A stretch of DNA of 64,000 bases from Streptomyces sp. CB03234 (GTDB lineage Bacteria > Actinomycetota > Actinomycetes > Streptomycetales > Streptomycetaceae): positions 1,107,591-1,171,590 of the forward strand of contig NZ_LIYH01000002.1 of assembly GCF_001905885.1 (NCBI RefSeq), read 5' to 3'. The notes under the pieces were generated by a model. The model was not told the origin of the DNA and did not search any database. It saw only the letters and a list, made by a program, of their open reading frames with translations. This document shows positions 47,376 through 55,120 of the stretch, one piece after another. Numbering within the stretch: the first letter of the stretch is position 1; every line of letters begins with the position of its first letter. The position numbers were made by a program, and so were the translations under genes.

Positions 47376-47993
47376 GTGAACGAACCCCGTACGACACCGG
47401 CCGCACGGCGGCGCAACAGCGCGCCGCCCCGGGAGGAGCTGCTCGCCGCCGCCATGGCGACCATCGCCGAGCGCGGGCTCGACGGGCTCACCATGGCGGG
47501 GCTCGGCCGTGAGGTCGGGATGAGCAGCGGGCACCTCCTCTACTACTTCCGCACCAAGGACGAGCTGCTGCTCCAGACCCTGGAGTGGAGCGAGGGCCGT
47601 CTCGGCGCCGAGCGCAGCGCACTGCTGTCGCGCCCGGCGCCGGTGCGGGAGCGGCTGGTCGCGTACGTCGACCTGTACGTGCCCGACGGCCCGCGCGACC
47701 CGCACTGGACGCTCTGGCTGGAGGTCTGGAACCGCTCGCAGAACGCCGACGCCGACGCCCGCGCCCGCCAGGCCGCCATCGAGGGCGCCTGGCACCGCGA
47801 CCTGGTCGCCCTCCTCGCCGAGGGGATATCCCGTGGCGAACTGCGCACCGTCGACCCCGACCGGTACGCGGCCCGCCTGCGCGCCCTCCTCGACGGCTTC
47901 AGCGTCCACGTGGCCGTGGGCATCCCCGGCACGGGCCGCGCCCAGGTCCTGACCCACGTCCACGACTTCCTCGAGGACACCCTGCTGCCCTGA
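47376..47993 (+). CDS. TetR-family transcriptional regulator
   Basis: 205 residues from the GTG at 47376. Helix-turn-helix in the N-terminal third: EELLAAAMATIAERGLDGLT then MAGLGREVGMSSGHLLYYFR with TKDELL. The C-terminal ligand domain is of the BetI-like type (HWTLWLEVWNRSQNADADAR). TACAAC at 47364-47369 lies six bases before the start, suggesting it may also have its own leaderless promoter. Its place at the end of the permease/urease-like/agmatine cluster and the duplicated site in the divergent promoter region suggest it represses that cluster until a ligand binds. Confidence 0.92.
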   Translation: MNEPRTTPAARRRNSAPPREELLAAAMATIAERGLDGLTMAGLGREVGMSSGHLLYYFRTKDELLLQTLEWSEGRLGAERSALLSRPAPVRERLVAYVDLYVPDGPRDPHWTLWLEVWNRSQNADADARARQAAIEGAWHRDLVALLAEGISRGELRTVDPDRYAARLRALLDGFSVHVAVGIPGTGRAQVLTHVHDFLEDTLLP

Positions 47994-48051
47994 CACCGGG
48001 GTCATCCGGCCCAGGGCCGGTCGCGTGCCCACCGGCCCGCACCCGAACGTC

Positions 48052-48116
48052 CGCCCCCCGGCGCCCCGGCCGCCCGCCGGGCACGCCCCCCGGCGCCCCG
48101 GCCCGTCCGCCGGGCA
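48052..48116. repeat. Two ~32-bp tandem repeats
   Basis: CGCCCCCCGGCGCCCCGGCC occurs at 48052-48071 and again at 48084-48103, each followed by a CCGCCGGGCAC end. Period is about 32. Non-coding, between the TetR gene and the cimA leader. Confidence 0.75.
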
Positions 48117-48305
48117 CGGAGAGGGGCCGGGCCCGGGGGCGGCGCCCGCATCGTGAGACTCGGGTCCAGCGGCGTTCACATCTGTGGCAGACTGCGACCG
48201 TGCTTGCTACCGCCATGATTATGGGCAGCAGCGCGCCGGTCCGCAGTGACCACTGAATCGCGGCAGAACCCCCGCGGCAGTGGACACCGTGTCTCAGACC
48301 CGCGC

Positions 48306-48340
48306 GCAGACCTCTCGCACCCGCGAGGGGTCTTTTCGTT
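48306..48340 (+). terminator. Intrinsic terminator in the cimA leader (attenuator candidate)
   Basis: AGACCTCTCGC (48306-48316) pairs with GCGAGGGGTCT (48321-48331) except for one T-G wobble, loop ACCC, followed by TTTTCGTTTT. It lies 98 bases before the cimA ATG with the ribosome-binding site downstream. A terminator between promoter and structural gene is the hallmark of attenuation. A short frame at 48200-48256 precedes it but is not rich in branched-chain codons. Confidence 0.75.
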
Positions 48341-48437
48341 TTCCGGCCCGACCCCGGCCGGGAACGGCGGCGCGCGAGAATGGGGGCAGGTGGATCCAGG
48401 GAGTCCGGAGCCACATCCGACAGGAGCCAACACAGTC

Positions 48438-50081
48438 ATGACCACGGAGACCGACAGTCTTCATACCGTCGCCGGCGCGAGCGGCGCCACCGCCGTCGAC
48501 GACAGCTTCCACGTCTTCGACACGACGCTGCGCGACGGGGCCCAGCGCGAGGGCATCAACCTCACCGTCGCCGACAAGCTGACCATCGCCCGGCACCTGG
48601 ACGACTTCGGCGTCGGCTTCATCGAGGGCGGCTGGCCCGGCGCCAACCCGCGTGACACCGAGTTCTTCGCCCGCGCCAAGAACGAGATCCGCTTCAAGCA
48701 CGCCCAGCTCGTCGCCTTCGGCGCGACCCGCCGGGCCGGTGCCACCGCCGCCGAGGACCCGCAGGTCAAGGCGCTGCTCGACTCCGGCGCGCCCGTCGTC
48801 ACGCTGGTCGCCAAGTCGCACGACCGGCACGTCGAGCTGGCGCTGCGCACCACCCTGGACGAGAACATCGCGATGGTCCGCGACACCGTGACCCACCTGC
48901 GCGAGCAGGGCCGGCGGGTCTTCGTGGACTGCGAGCACTTCTTCGACGGCTACCGGGCCAACCCGGAGTACGCCAAGGCCGTCGTCCGCGCCGCCCATGA
49001 GGCCGGCGCCGACGTCGTCATCCTGTGCGACACCAACGGCGGCATGCTCCCCGCCCAGGTCCACGCCGTGGTCTCCACCGTCCTCGCCGACACCGGCGCC
49101 CGCCTCGGTATCCACGCCCAGGACGACACCGGCTGCGCCGTCGCCAACACCCTCGCCGCCGTCGACGCGGGCGCCACGCACGTCCAGTGCACCGCCAACG
49201 GCTACGGCGAGCGCGTCGGCAACGCCAACCTCTTCCCCGTCGTCGCCGCCCTGGAACTGAAGTACGGCAAGAAGGTGCTCCCGGACGGGGCCCTGAAGGA
49301 GATGACGCGCATCTCCCACGCCATCGCCGAGGTGGTCAACCTGACCCCCTCCACCCATCAGCCGTACGTGGGTGTCTCCGCGTTCGCCCACAAGGCGGGC
49401 CTGCACGCCTCCGCGATCAAGGTCGACCCGGACCTGTACCAGCACATCGACCCCGAGCGCGTCGGCAACACCATGCGGATGCTCGTCTCGGACATGGCCG
49501 GCCGCGCCTCCATCGAGCTCAAGGGCAAGGAGCTGGGCGTCGACCTCGGCGGCGACCGCGCCCTGGTGGCCCGGGTCGTGGAGCGCGTCAAGGAGCGCGA
49601 GCTCAAGGGGTACACGTACGAGGCCGCCGACGCCTCCTTCGAGCTCCTCCTCCGCGCCGAGGTCGAAGGCCGCGCCCGCCGCTACTTCCGCACCGAGTCG
49701 TGGCGCGCGATCGTCGAGGACCGCCCGGACGGCACCCATGCCAACGAGGCGACCGTCAAGCTGTGGGCCAAGGGCGAGCGGATCGTCGCCACCGCCGAGG
49801 GCAACGGCCCGGTCAACGCTCTCGACCTCGCCATGCGCGCGGGTCTGGAGCGGATCTACCCGCAGCTCGCCAAGCTGGAGCTGGTGGACTACAAGGTCCG
49901 CATCCTGGAGGGCAAGCACGGCACCCAGTCCACCACCCGTGTCCTGATCACCACCTCCGACGGCGAGGGCGAGTGGTCGACGGTGGGTGTCGGCGAGAAC
50001 GTCATCGCCGCCTCCTGGCAGGCACTGGAGGACGCGTACACGTACGGGCTGCTGCGGGCGGGCGTCGATCCCGCCGAGTAA
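48438..50081 (+). CDS. cimA: (R)-citramalate synthase
   Basis: 547 residues from the ATG at 48438 with AGGAG 11 bases upstream. Condenses pyruvate and acetyl-CoA to citramalate, a threonine-independent route to isoleucine. It has the isopropylmalate-synthase fold: FHVFDTTLRDGAQREGI with the Asp-Gly metal site, HAQDDTGCAVANTLAAVDAG, GYGERVGNANLFPVVAALEL and the CHAG-like SAFAHKAGLHASA. GIN in place of the leucine-pocket sequence in QREGINLTVADK and the overall length favour CimA over LeuA. The C-terminal domain (about 405-530) is the LeuA-type regulatory fold that binds isoleucine. Confidence 0.93.
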   Translation: MTTETDSLHTVAGASGATAVDDSFHVFDTTLRDGAQREGINLTVADKLTIARHLDDFGVGFIEGGWPGANPRDTEFFARAKNEIRFKHAQLVAFGATRRAGATAAEDPQVKALLDSGAPVVTLVAKSHDRHVELALRTTLDENIAMVRDTVTHLREQGRRVFVDCEHFFDGYRANPEYAKAVVRAAHEAGADVVILCDTNGGMLPAQVHAVVSTVLADTGARLGIHAQDDTGCAVANTLAAVDAGATHVQCTANGYGERVGNANLFPVVAALELKYGKKVLPDGALKEMTRISHAIAEVVNLTPSTHQPYVGVSAFAHKAGLHASAIKVDPDLYQHIDPERVGNTMRMLVSDMAGRASIELKGKELGVDLGGDRALVARVVERVKERELKGYTYEAADASFELLLRAEVEGRARRYFRTESWRAIVEDRPDGTHANEATVKLWAKGERIVATAEGNGPVNALDLAMRAGLERIYPQLAKLELVDYKVRILEGKHGTQSTTRVLITTSDGEGEWSTVGVGENVIAASWQALEDAYTYGLLRAGVDPAE

Positions 50082-50104
50082 AGGGCCGACGCGTATGTCC
50101 TCTT

Positions 50105-50125
50105 TACCCCCTTTTGGGGTAGCTT
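50105..50125 (+). promoter_or_regulatory. Leaderless promoter with short palindrome
   Basis: TAGCTT at 50120-50125 is seven bases before the ATG at 50133. It overlaps the right arm of TACCCC/GGGGTA (50105-50110 and 50116-50121). No ribosome-binding site is present, so a leaderless transcript is likely. Confidence 0.55.
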
Positions 50126-50132
50126 CGATGGT

Positions 50133-51479
50133 ATGAGGACCAGGCCGTTCACCCTTCTGTCGGCCTTGGCGGGGCTGACGATGACGCTGCTGCTGCTCCT
50201 GGCCCTGGCCCCCGGTGCGGGGGCCAAGGCCACGGGGCTCCAGGACGCGGCCGAGGCTCTGAAGCAGGGCCCGGTGTACGTCCACCCCGGGGCCGCCGAC
50301 CAACTGCCGAAGGCCGAGGCCGACGCGCTGGCGGACAAGATCAAGAATGCCGACAAGCCGGTCTTCGTGGCGGTCCTGCCCGCCACGGCGGAGTTCCCGC
50401 AGCAGGGGCTGCTCCAGGACCTCCGTACGCAGACCGGCATCACCGGCCTTTACGGCGTACGCCTCGGCGACGACTTCGCCGCGGGCGCCGACCGGGCCGT
50501 GATGTCCAACCGGGCGGTCCAGAACATCGCGGACGCCGTCCGCCAGCCCGGCGTGGACGCCACCACCGAGCTGAACAACTTCGTCGACCAGGCCCTGCCG
50601 CAGATGCGCGGCGACGCGCCCAGCACCTGGTCCGGGGTCCCCGGTGACCGCACCCCGGTCGCCGGACTGATCACCATCGGCGCCCTGGCCGCCGCCGGCG
50701 GCGCGACCGCCCTCACCGTCACCCGCCGCAGGCGGCGCCTGCGCGAGCAGCAGGAGCAGGAAGCCCTGGAGAGGCTGCGGGTCGTCGTCGACGAGGACAT
50801 CACCGCGTACGGCGAGGAACTGGACCGGCTCGACTTCCACCCCGGCGAGAAGGGCGCCGACGACGCCATGCGCGCCGACTACGAGCGCGCCCTCGACTCG
50901 TACGACAAGGCCAAGTCCCTGATGGGCCAGGCCAGGCACCCCCACGACGTACGGGCGGTGACCGAGGCCATCGAGGACGGCCGTTACGCCCTGGCCGTCC
51001 TGTCCGCCCGCCGCGAGGGCCGCCCGCTTCCCGAGCGGCGGGCACCTTGCTTCTTCGACCCGCGCCACGGCCCGGCCGCCACCGAGGTGGAATGGGCCCC
51101 GGCCGGTGGCGCGGTGCGCGAGGTGCCGGTCTGCGCGGCGGACGCCGCCCGGCTCGCGGAGGGCGATGACCCGATGACCCGGACGGTCGACACGCCGTAC
51201 GGCCGCCGTCCCTACTGGGAGGCGGGACCGGCGTACGGCCCGTGGGTCGGCGGGTACTTCGGCGGCGGCATCCTGCCCGGCCTGCTGATGGGCACCATGC
51301 TCGGCTCGATGCTCTCCACCCCGGCGTACGCGTCGGAGTACGGCGGCGCCGGGTACGAGGGCGGCGACTTCTCCGGCGGCGACTTCAACGCCTCGGACTT
51401 CGGCGGCGGCGGAGGCTTCGGGGGCGGCGACTTCGGCGGCGGAGGGTTCGGCGGCGGCGACTTCGGCGGCGGGTTCTGA
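50133..51479 (+). CDS. Putative secreted-then-anchored membrane protein with Gly/Asp/Phe repeat tail
   Basis: 448 residues. N-terminal signal peptide (TLLSALAGLTMTLLLLLALA, cleavage near AGAKA). An extracellular domain of about 130 residues (PVYVHPGAADQL, FVAVLPATAEF) resembles the TPM-like or DUF5129-type fold found in actinobacterial surface proteins. A transmembrane helix (about 174-192, AGLITIGALAAAGGATALTV) is followed by a basic, cytoplasmic coiled region, and then a glycine-rich end with GGDFSGGDFNASDFGGGGGF-type repeats. No enzymatic motif recognised. Confidence 0.7.
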   Translation: MRTRPFTLLSALAGLTMTLLLLLALAPGAGAKATGLQDAAEALKQGPVYVHPGAADQLPKAEADALADKIKNADKPVFVAVLPATAEFPQQGLLQDLRTQTGITGLYGVRLGDDFAAGADRAVMSNRAVQNIADAVRQPGVDATTELNNFVDQALPQMRGDAPSTWSGVPGDRTPVAGLITIGALAAAGGATALTVTRRRRRLREQQEQEALERLRVVVDEDITAYGEELDRLDFHPGEKGADDAMRADYERALDSYDKAKSLMGQARHPHDVRAVTEAIEDGRYALAVLSARREGRPLPERRAPCFFDPRHGPAATEVEWAPAGGAVREVPVCAADAARLAEGDDPMTRTVDTPYGRRPYWEAGPAYGPWVGGYFGGGILPGLLMGTMLGSMLSTPAYASEYGGAGYEGGDFSGGDFNASDFGGGGGFGGGDFGGGGFGGGDFGGGF

Positions 51480-51481
51480 CC

Positions 51482-51838
51482 GTGCCCGACGACGTGGGCG
51501 ACGAGCTGGCGGACGTCGTCGCGGAGTGGGCGGCCGCCCTCGCCTCGAACGACCCGGACCGTATCACCACATACCTGGCCGACGACTGGGCCCTCGTGTC
51601 AGAGGCGGGCGTCGCGACCCGCGAGCACGTCCTGGCGCTGGTCGCGTCGGGAGAGCTGACGCACGCGGCGATGGAGCCGGTGGGCGAGCCGCGCGTCCGG
51701 ATCCACGGGGACACGGCGCTCTTCACCGGACGGGTCACGAACGCCGGCTCCGACGACTGGCGGACGGACGTGTTCCTGTGGCGCGACGGCCGCTGGCGGT
51801 GCGCCCTGAGTCACGTCACGCCGGCGTCACCCGACTGA
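51482..51838 (+). CDS. SnoaL-like / DUF4440 (NTF2-fold) protein
   Basis: 118 residues from a GTG two bases after the previous stop. It is an NTF2-type cone fold by pattern: VAEWAAALASNDPDRITTYL, then VSEAGVATREHVLALVASGE, VRIHGDTALFTGRVTNAG and FLWRDGRWRCALSHVTP. Members are small binding proteins or isomerases without a fixed catalytic set. Co-transcription with the membrane protein upstream is likely. Substrate unknown. Confidence 0.8.
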   Translation: MPDDVGDELADVVAEWAAALASNDPDRITTYLADDWALVSEAGVATREHVLALVASGELTHAAMEPVGEPRVRIHGDTALFTGRVTNAGSDDWRTDVFLWRDGRWRCALSHVTPASPD

Positions 51839-51881
51839 GCGGCGCGCCCCCGATGGCCGGCTGCTACGGCACCCCTCCCCA

Positions 51882-52496
51882 GTGCTGGACATCAGCGCAG
51901 CGGTAGCGGAAAGTGACGCACCGAAACTCACCGTCACTTCATGGCGTACCGCGAACGTCTTTTTCAGTCTCCGAGTCCCCGCCGAACTGGTGGACGCCCT
52001 GGTCGACCTCCAGGGCACCTGCTCCGACCGGGTCGAGCCGCAGCAGCGCGACCACATCCACATCACCCTCGGCTTCCTGCACGACGCCGACGCCGGGCGG
52101 CTGGCGGACGCCGCCGCGATGCTGAGCGGACGGACGTGGCCCACGCCCACCGTCGCGCTCACCGGCGAGGTGCGGCACGGGAGCTGGAAGCTGAGCAAGG
52201 ACCCGGCGTACCGCTACGACGAGGACGTCATCCAGCGGCAGGAGCAGGTACGGCTCGGGGTGGGGCACACCCCCGAACTGGCCGAGATCCAGACGGGGAT
52301 CACCCGGGGGCTGGGGATCGAGGAGGACGGGTTCTGGCCGCATGTCACCCTCGGCCTGGCGCGGCAGGACTTCCCCACCGCCGAGGCGAAGGGCATGACG
52401 CTCCCGTCGATCAAGGGGCCGGCGCCGAGCGTGGACCTCCAGCAGGAGATGTCCGTCACCGAGTTCAGGGTCCTCGTCCGCCGGGAACTGTCCTGA
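51882..52496 (+). CDS. thpR: 2H phosphoesterase, RNA 2',3'-cyclic phosphodiesterase (2'-5' RNA ligase family)
   Basis: 204 residues from a GTG; a later start near residue 20 (WRTANVFFSLRVPAELVDAL) cannot be excluded, because the first ~20 residues are atypical. The two HxT motifs are HIHITLGFLHD (about residue 59) and PHVTLGLARQD (about 150), the catalytic pair of the 2H superfamily. It opens 2',3'-cyclic phosphates on RNA ends; the 'ligase' name is historical. Physiological target unknown. Confidence 0.88.
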   Translation: MLDISAAVAESDAPKLTVTSWRTANVFFSLRVPAELVDALVDLQGTCSDRVEPQQRDHIHITLGFLHDADAGRLADAAAMLSGRTWPTPTVALTGEVRHGSWKLSKDPAYRYDEDVIQRQEQVRLGVGHTPELAEIQTGITRGLGIEEDGFWPHVTLGLARQDFPTAEAKGMTLPSIKGPAPSVDLQQEMSVTEFRVLVRRELS

Positions 52497-52512
52497 CCCG
52501 CATAATCGCGGG

Positions 52513-53628
52513 ATGCGTCCCGCCACCCTCCTCCCCTCCCTGACCGGGCTCCGCTTCTGGGCGGCCCTGCTGGTGGTGCTGTACCACCTGTCCCGGCAGG
52601 CGGGGGAGCTTCCCCTCATCAGCGAGGCGGCCTGGTACGGCCGCAGTGGCGTCACGTTCTTCTTCGTCCTGTCCGGGTTCGTCCTGGCCTGGACGTACGA
52701 CGGGAAACGCGTACCCGCGACCGTCTTCCTGTGGCGGCGCTTCGCCCGCATCTGGCCGCTCCTGGCCGCCACCACCGTCCTGTCGGTGGGCGCGTGGCTC
52801 GCCCTGGGCAAGGAGGTGTCGGTGAAGGCCGTCGCCGCCTCCCTGCTCCTGGTCCACGCCTGGGTACCCGACCCGGTCGTCCTGCGGGGCGGCAACCCGG
52901 CGGCCTGGTCGCTCAGCGACGAGGCGTGGTTCTACCTGATCTTCCCGCTCCTGATGGCCCTCCCGCCCGTACGCTCGGCGCGCGGCCGGCGGTGGATCGC
53001 GGTCGCGGTCTGCGCGGGCGTGGTGCTGCTGTGGCTCAGCGGTTCGCTGTACGCCGACGGCGGCACGCGCGCGTGGGCGCTGGACTACCTGCCGCTGACC
53101 CGGACGCTCCAGTTCCTGCTCGGTGTGGTGACCGGCCTGGCGGTGGCGCGCGGCCGGCGGCCCCCGATCGGGCTGTGGCCGGCGGTGTGGCTGGTCATCG
53201 GCTGGCACCTGGTGCTGGTGCCCTGGTCGTGGGCGGTGCCGGACGCGCTCTGGTACAGCCCGTACCAGGCCTCCCAGTTGCTCGCCACGCCGCTGTTCGC
53301 CCTGCTGGTGGCCGCCGCCGCGCGGGCCGACCTGGACGGCCGGGCGACCGGCCTCGGCGGTCCGTGGGCGGTACGGCTCGGTCACTGGTCGTACGCCTGG
53401 TACCTGATCCACGAGATCGTGATCCGTGTCGCCGTGGGCCGCGCCGGCGACACGGCGACAACCTGGGCGCTGGTGCTCGCGCTGAGCCTGACCCTGTCGG
53501 CGGCCGCGTACCACTGGGTGGAGCACCCGCTGGAACGGTGGCTGCGGGGGCTCAGTCCGGGACGGGGTCCCGGAAGCCGCGTCGGCGGGCCGCTCGGGGG
53601 CGGCAGCGCAGGAGGCGGGCGGCGGTGA
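52513..53628 (+). CDS. Acyltransferase family 3 membrane protein (OafA/YrhL-like)
   Basis: 371 residues with about ten transmembrane segments. The N-terminal LPSLTGLRFWAALLVVLYHL with the conserved catalytic-region His, and FFVLSGFVLAWTYDGKR and FLWRRFARIWPLLAATTVL are typical family motifs. WSLSDEAWFYLIFPLLMALP carries another. Such proteins O-acetylate cell-wall polymers, exopolysaccharides or antibiotics. No glycan pathway lies next to it. Its last 77 bases overlap the convergent yidD gene, so the C-terminus (GSRVGGPLGGGSAGGGRR) is encoded by DNA also read as YidD. Confidence 0.9.
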   Translation: MRPATLLPSLTGLRFWAALLVVLYHLSRQAGELPLISEAAWYGRSGVTFFFVLSGFVLAWTYDGKRVPATVFLWRRFARIWPLLAATTVLSVGAWLALGKEVSVKAVAASLLLVHAWVPDPVVLRGGNPAAWSLSDEAWFYLIFPLLMALPPVRSARGRRWIAVAVCAGVVLLWLSGSLYADGGTRAWALDYLPLTRTLQFLLGVVTGLAVARGRRPPIGLWPAVWLVIGWHLVLVPWSWAVPDALWYSPYQASQLLATPLFALLVAAAARADLDGRATGLGGPWAVRLGHWSYAWYLIHEIVIRVAVGRAGDTATTWALVLALSLTLSAAAYHWVEHPLERWLRGLSPGRGPGSRVGGPLGGGSAGGGRR

Positions 53629-53965
53629 GGAGGGCGCCGCGCAGGGCGCCGTGGCGGTGGAGGGCCTGGACGGCGTAGGTGGAGCAGCTCGGGGTGTACG
53701 GGCAGCAGGGCGGCCGGGTGGGGCTGATCGTGACGCGGTAGTGGCGGACGGCCGCGTACAGCGCGGCGGCGGCACGGCCCGGCGGGCGGGGGGCGGCCGG
53801 GTCGGCGCCGCCCCGGGCGGGGGGAAGGAACAGGGCGAGCGCGAGGGCGCTCAACCACCCGCCTGGGCAGCAGAACCGGCCGTACACCGCGTAGGTGTCG
53901 CAGCAGCCTATGCAGCAGCCTTCGTCGTCGTCCGCCTCGTCCTGCTTACGCTTCGTCGAGGGCAA
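53552..53965 (-). CDS. yidD: Membrane protein insertion efficiency factor, YidD type
   Basis: 137 residues from a TTG at 53965. The YidD core is in the C-terminal half: HYRVTISPTRPPCCPYTPSC then STYAVQALHRHGALRGALLT and RCRPRA, with the end GFRDPVPD. It assists membrane protein insertion together with YidC. The N-terminus is extended and has a cysteine cluster (DDEGCCIGCCDTYAVYGRFC), unusual for YidD and possibly metal-binding. The TTG start overlaps the end of the DUF397 gene by 20 bases. It also overlaps the convergent acyltransferase. The canonical yidD next to rnpA and yidC is elsewhere in the genome. Confidence 0.82.
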   Translation of the reverse strand: MPSTKRKQDEADDDEGCCIGCCDTYAVYGRFCCPGGWLSALALALFLPPARGGADPAAPRPPGRAAAALYAAVRHYRVTISPTRPPCCPYTPSCSTYAVQALHRHGALRGALLTAARLLRCRPRAARRRGFRDPVPD

Positions 53966-54188
53966 CGAAGGCTTCCCAGGCGGTGGGGGAGACGGTGAGG
54001 ACCGGGCCGGTGGGGTTCTTGGAGTCCCGGATGTGGACGGCCGAGGGGTGCGCGGCGACCTCGACGCAGTCGCCGCCCTCGTCGCTGCTGTAGCTGGACT
54101 TGCGCCAGTCGTAGGCGACTTCGACGCAGTCGCCGCCCTCGTCGCCGCTGTAGCTGGACTTGAACCACGTGAGCGCTGCGGGTGTCAT
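53946..54188 (-). CDS. DUF397 protein with internal duplication
   Basis: 80 residues. DUF397 proteins carry one W-x-K-SS-Y-S..GG-x-C-V-E-V-A motif; here it is duplicated, FKSSYSGDEGGDCVEVA at about residues 9-25 and WRKSSYSSDEGGDCVEVA at 28-45, then the usual HIRDSKNPTGPVLTVSPTAW end. The repeat in DNA has a 60-base period (54060-54101 and 54120-54161). Its start overlaps the stop of the XRE regulator by four bases. DUF397 proteins accompany WhiJ-type regulators in Streptomyces. Confidence 0.92.
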   Translation of the reverse strand: MTPAALTWFKSSYSGDEGGDCVEVAYDWRKSSYSSDEGGDCVEVAAHPSAVHIRDSKNPTGPVLTVSPTAWEAFVALDEA

Positions 54189-55009
54189 GCCTCTCCTGCC
54201 AGATCGTCCAGCAGGCCCATGCTCTCCTCGGGCGTCAGGGCCTGTGATCTGAGCATCCCATATTTCTGCTGGAGGACACTGACCTCGTCGGGATCGTCGA
54301 TGAGGAAGCTGACCCGCTGGCCTTCGATGTAGGCCAGGTGCTCGTGGTCGGGTGTCTCCAGCAGGACCATCGGCCCGTTGAGGCCCGCGTGCTTCTCCCG
54401 CCTCGTCGGCATGATCTGGAGCCCCACGTAGGGGTGTTCGGCGTAGCGGCGCAGGTGTTCGATCTGGTCGCGGAGGACGGTGGGGCCACCGATCGGGCGG
54501 CTCAGGACGGACTCCTCGATGAGGAAACTCATCACCGGGGGCCCCGGCTTGCGGTCGAAGAGTTTGTGGCGGTCGAGGCGGGCGGAGAGCCGCTCCTCCG
54601 CCTCGTCCGGGCTGATCGGTGGGACCAGGCAGGAGAAGACGGCCGCCGCGTACTCCTGCGTCTGGAGGAGGCCGGGGACGACCTGGTTCTGGTACGAGAG
54701 CAGCGTCACCGCTTCCTGCTCGTGGTCGATGAAGTCTTGTGCGAACGCGGGATATCGCTCCCGCTCCGGCACCCGCGCCACCCCTGCCGCCAGGACGCCC
54801 CGCGTTTCCAGCACCTGGTCCATTTCCAGCGCCAGGTTGTACTTGAGGGGTCTGCGGCCCTGTTCGATGGAGGCGAGCGTCTCCTGATGGATGTTCAGCT
54901 TCTCGGCGAGCTTGGGCTGGGTGAGCCCTGCCGCCCGGCGCAGCTGGCCGACTTGGGCACCGATGAGGTGCCAGGACGTGTTCTTGTGGGGCCTGCTCGA
55001 AGCGTGCAT
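54185..55009 (-). CDS. XRE-family regulator with DUF5753 domain (WhiJ-like)
   Basis: 274 residues. N-terminal helix-turn-helix (IGAQVGQLRRAAGLTQPKLA then EKLNIHQETLASIEQGRRPL), then the long DUF5753 region with YQNQVVPGLLQTQEYAAAVF, RLDRHKLFDRKPGPPVMSFL and the SVLSRPIGG segment. Overlaps the downstream DUF397 gene (ATGA). The divergent gene on the other side is an ATPase of the anti-sigma type. This XRE/DUF397/ATPase trio resembles the whiJ and abaA loci as I remember them. The 11-bp inverted repeat in its upstream region is the likely operator. Confidence 0.93.
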   Translation of the reverse strand: MHASSRPHKNTSWHLIGAQVGQLRRAAGLTQPKLAEKLNIHQETLASIEQGRRPLKYNLALEMDQVLETRGVLAAGVARVPERERYPAFAQDFIDHEQEAVTLLSYQNQVVPGLLQTQEYAAAVFSCLVPPISPDEAEERLSARLDRHKLFDRKPGPPVMSFLIEESVLSRPIGGPTVLRDQIEHLRRYAEHPYVGLQIMPTRREKHAGLNGPMVLLETPDHEHLAYIEGQRVSFLIDDPDEVSVLQQKYGMLRSQALTPEESMGLLDDLAGEA

Positions 55010-55049
55010 GCTCGCCCTCTTCCCACCCGGCGAAGTACCTGATCCAGCT

Positions 55050-55078
55050 CAAGCCGTACAAACCGTCTGTACGGCTTG
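55050..55078. promoter_or_regulatory. 11-bp perfect inverted repeat, XRE operator candidate
   Basis: CAAGCCGTACA (55050-55060), 7-base spacer, TGTACGGCTTG (55068-55078). It lies centrally in the 111-base divergent region between the XRE gene and the ATPase gene, as expected of an autoregulatory site. Confidence 0.75.
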
Positions 55079-55120
55079 CTCAGCTGTCACAGTCTAGTCA
55101 CTCACGGTGACATTGGGTGC

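Noticed and set aside
48200..48256. 18-codon frame before the cimA terminator as a branched-chain leader peptide
   Set aside because: Only one Ile and one Leu codon and no ribosome-binding site. The peptide could not act as a strong sensor, so it is not listed as a gene.
48280..48291. T-box in the cimA leader
   Set aside because: GTGGACACCGTG differs from the conserved GGTGGNACCGCG by an extra base and altered end. No Stem I specifier region was recognisable.
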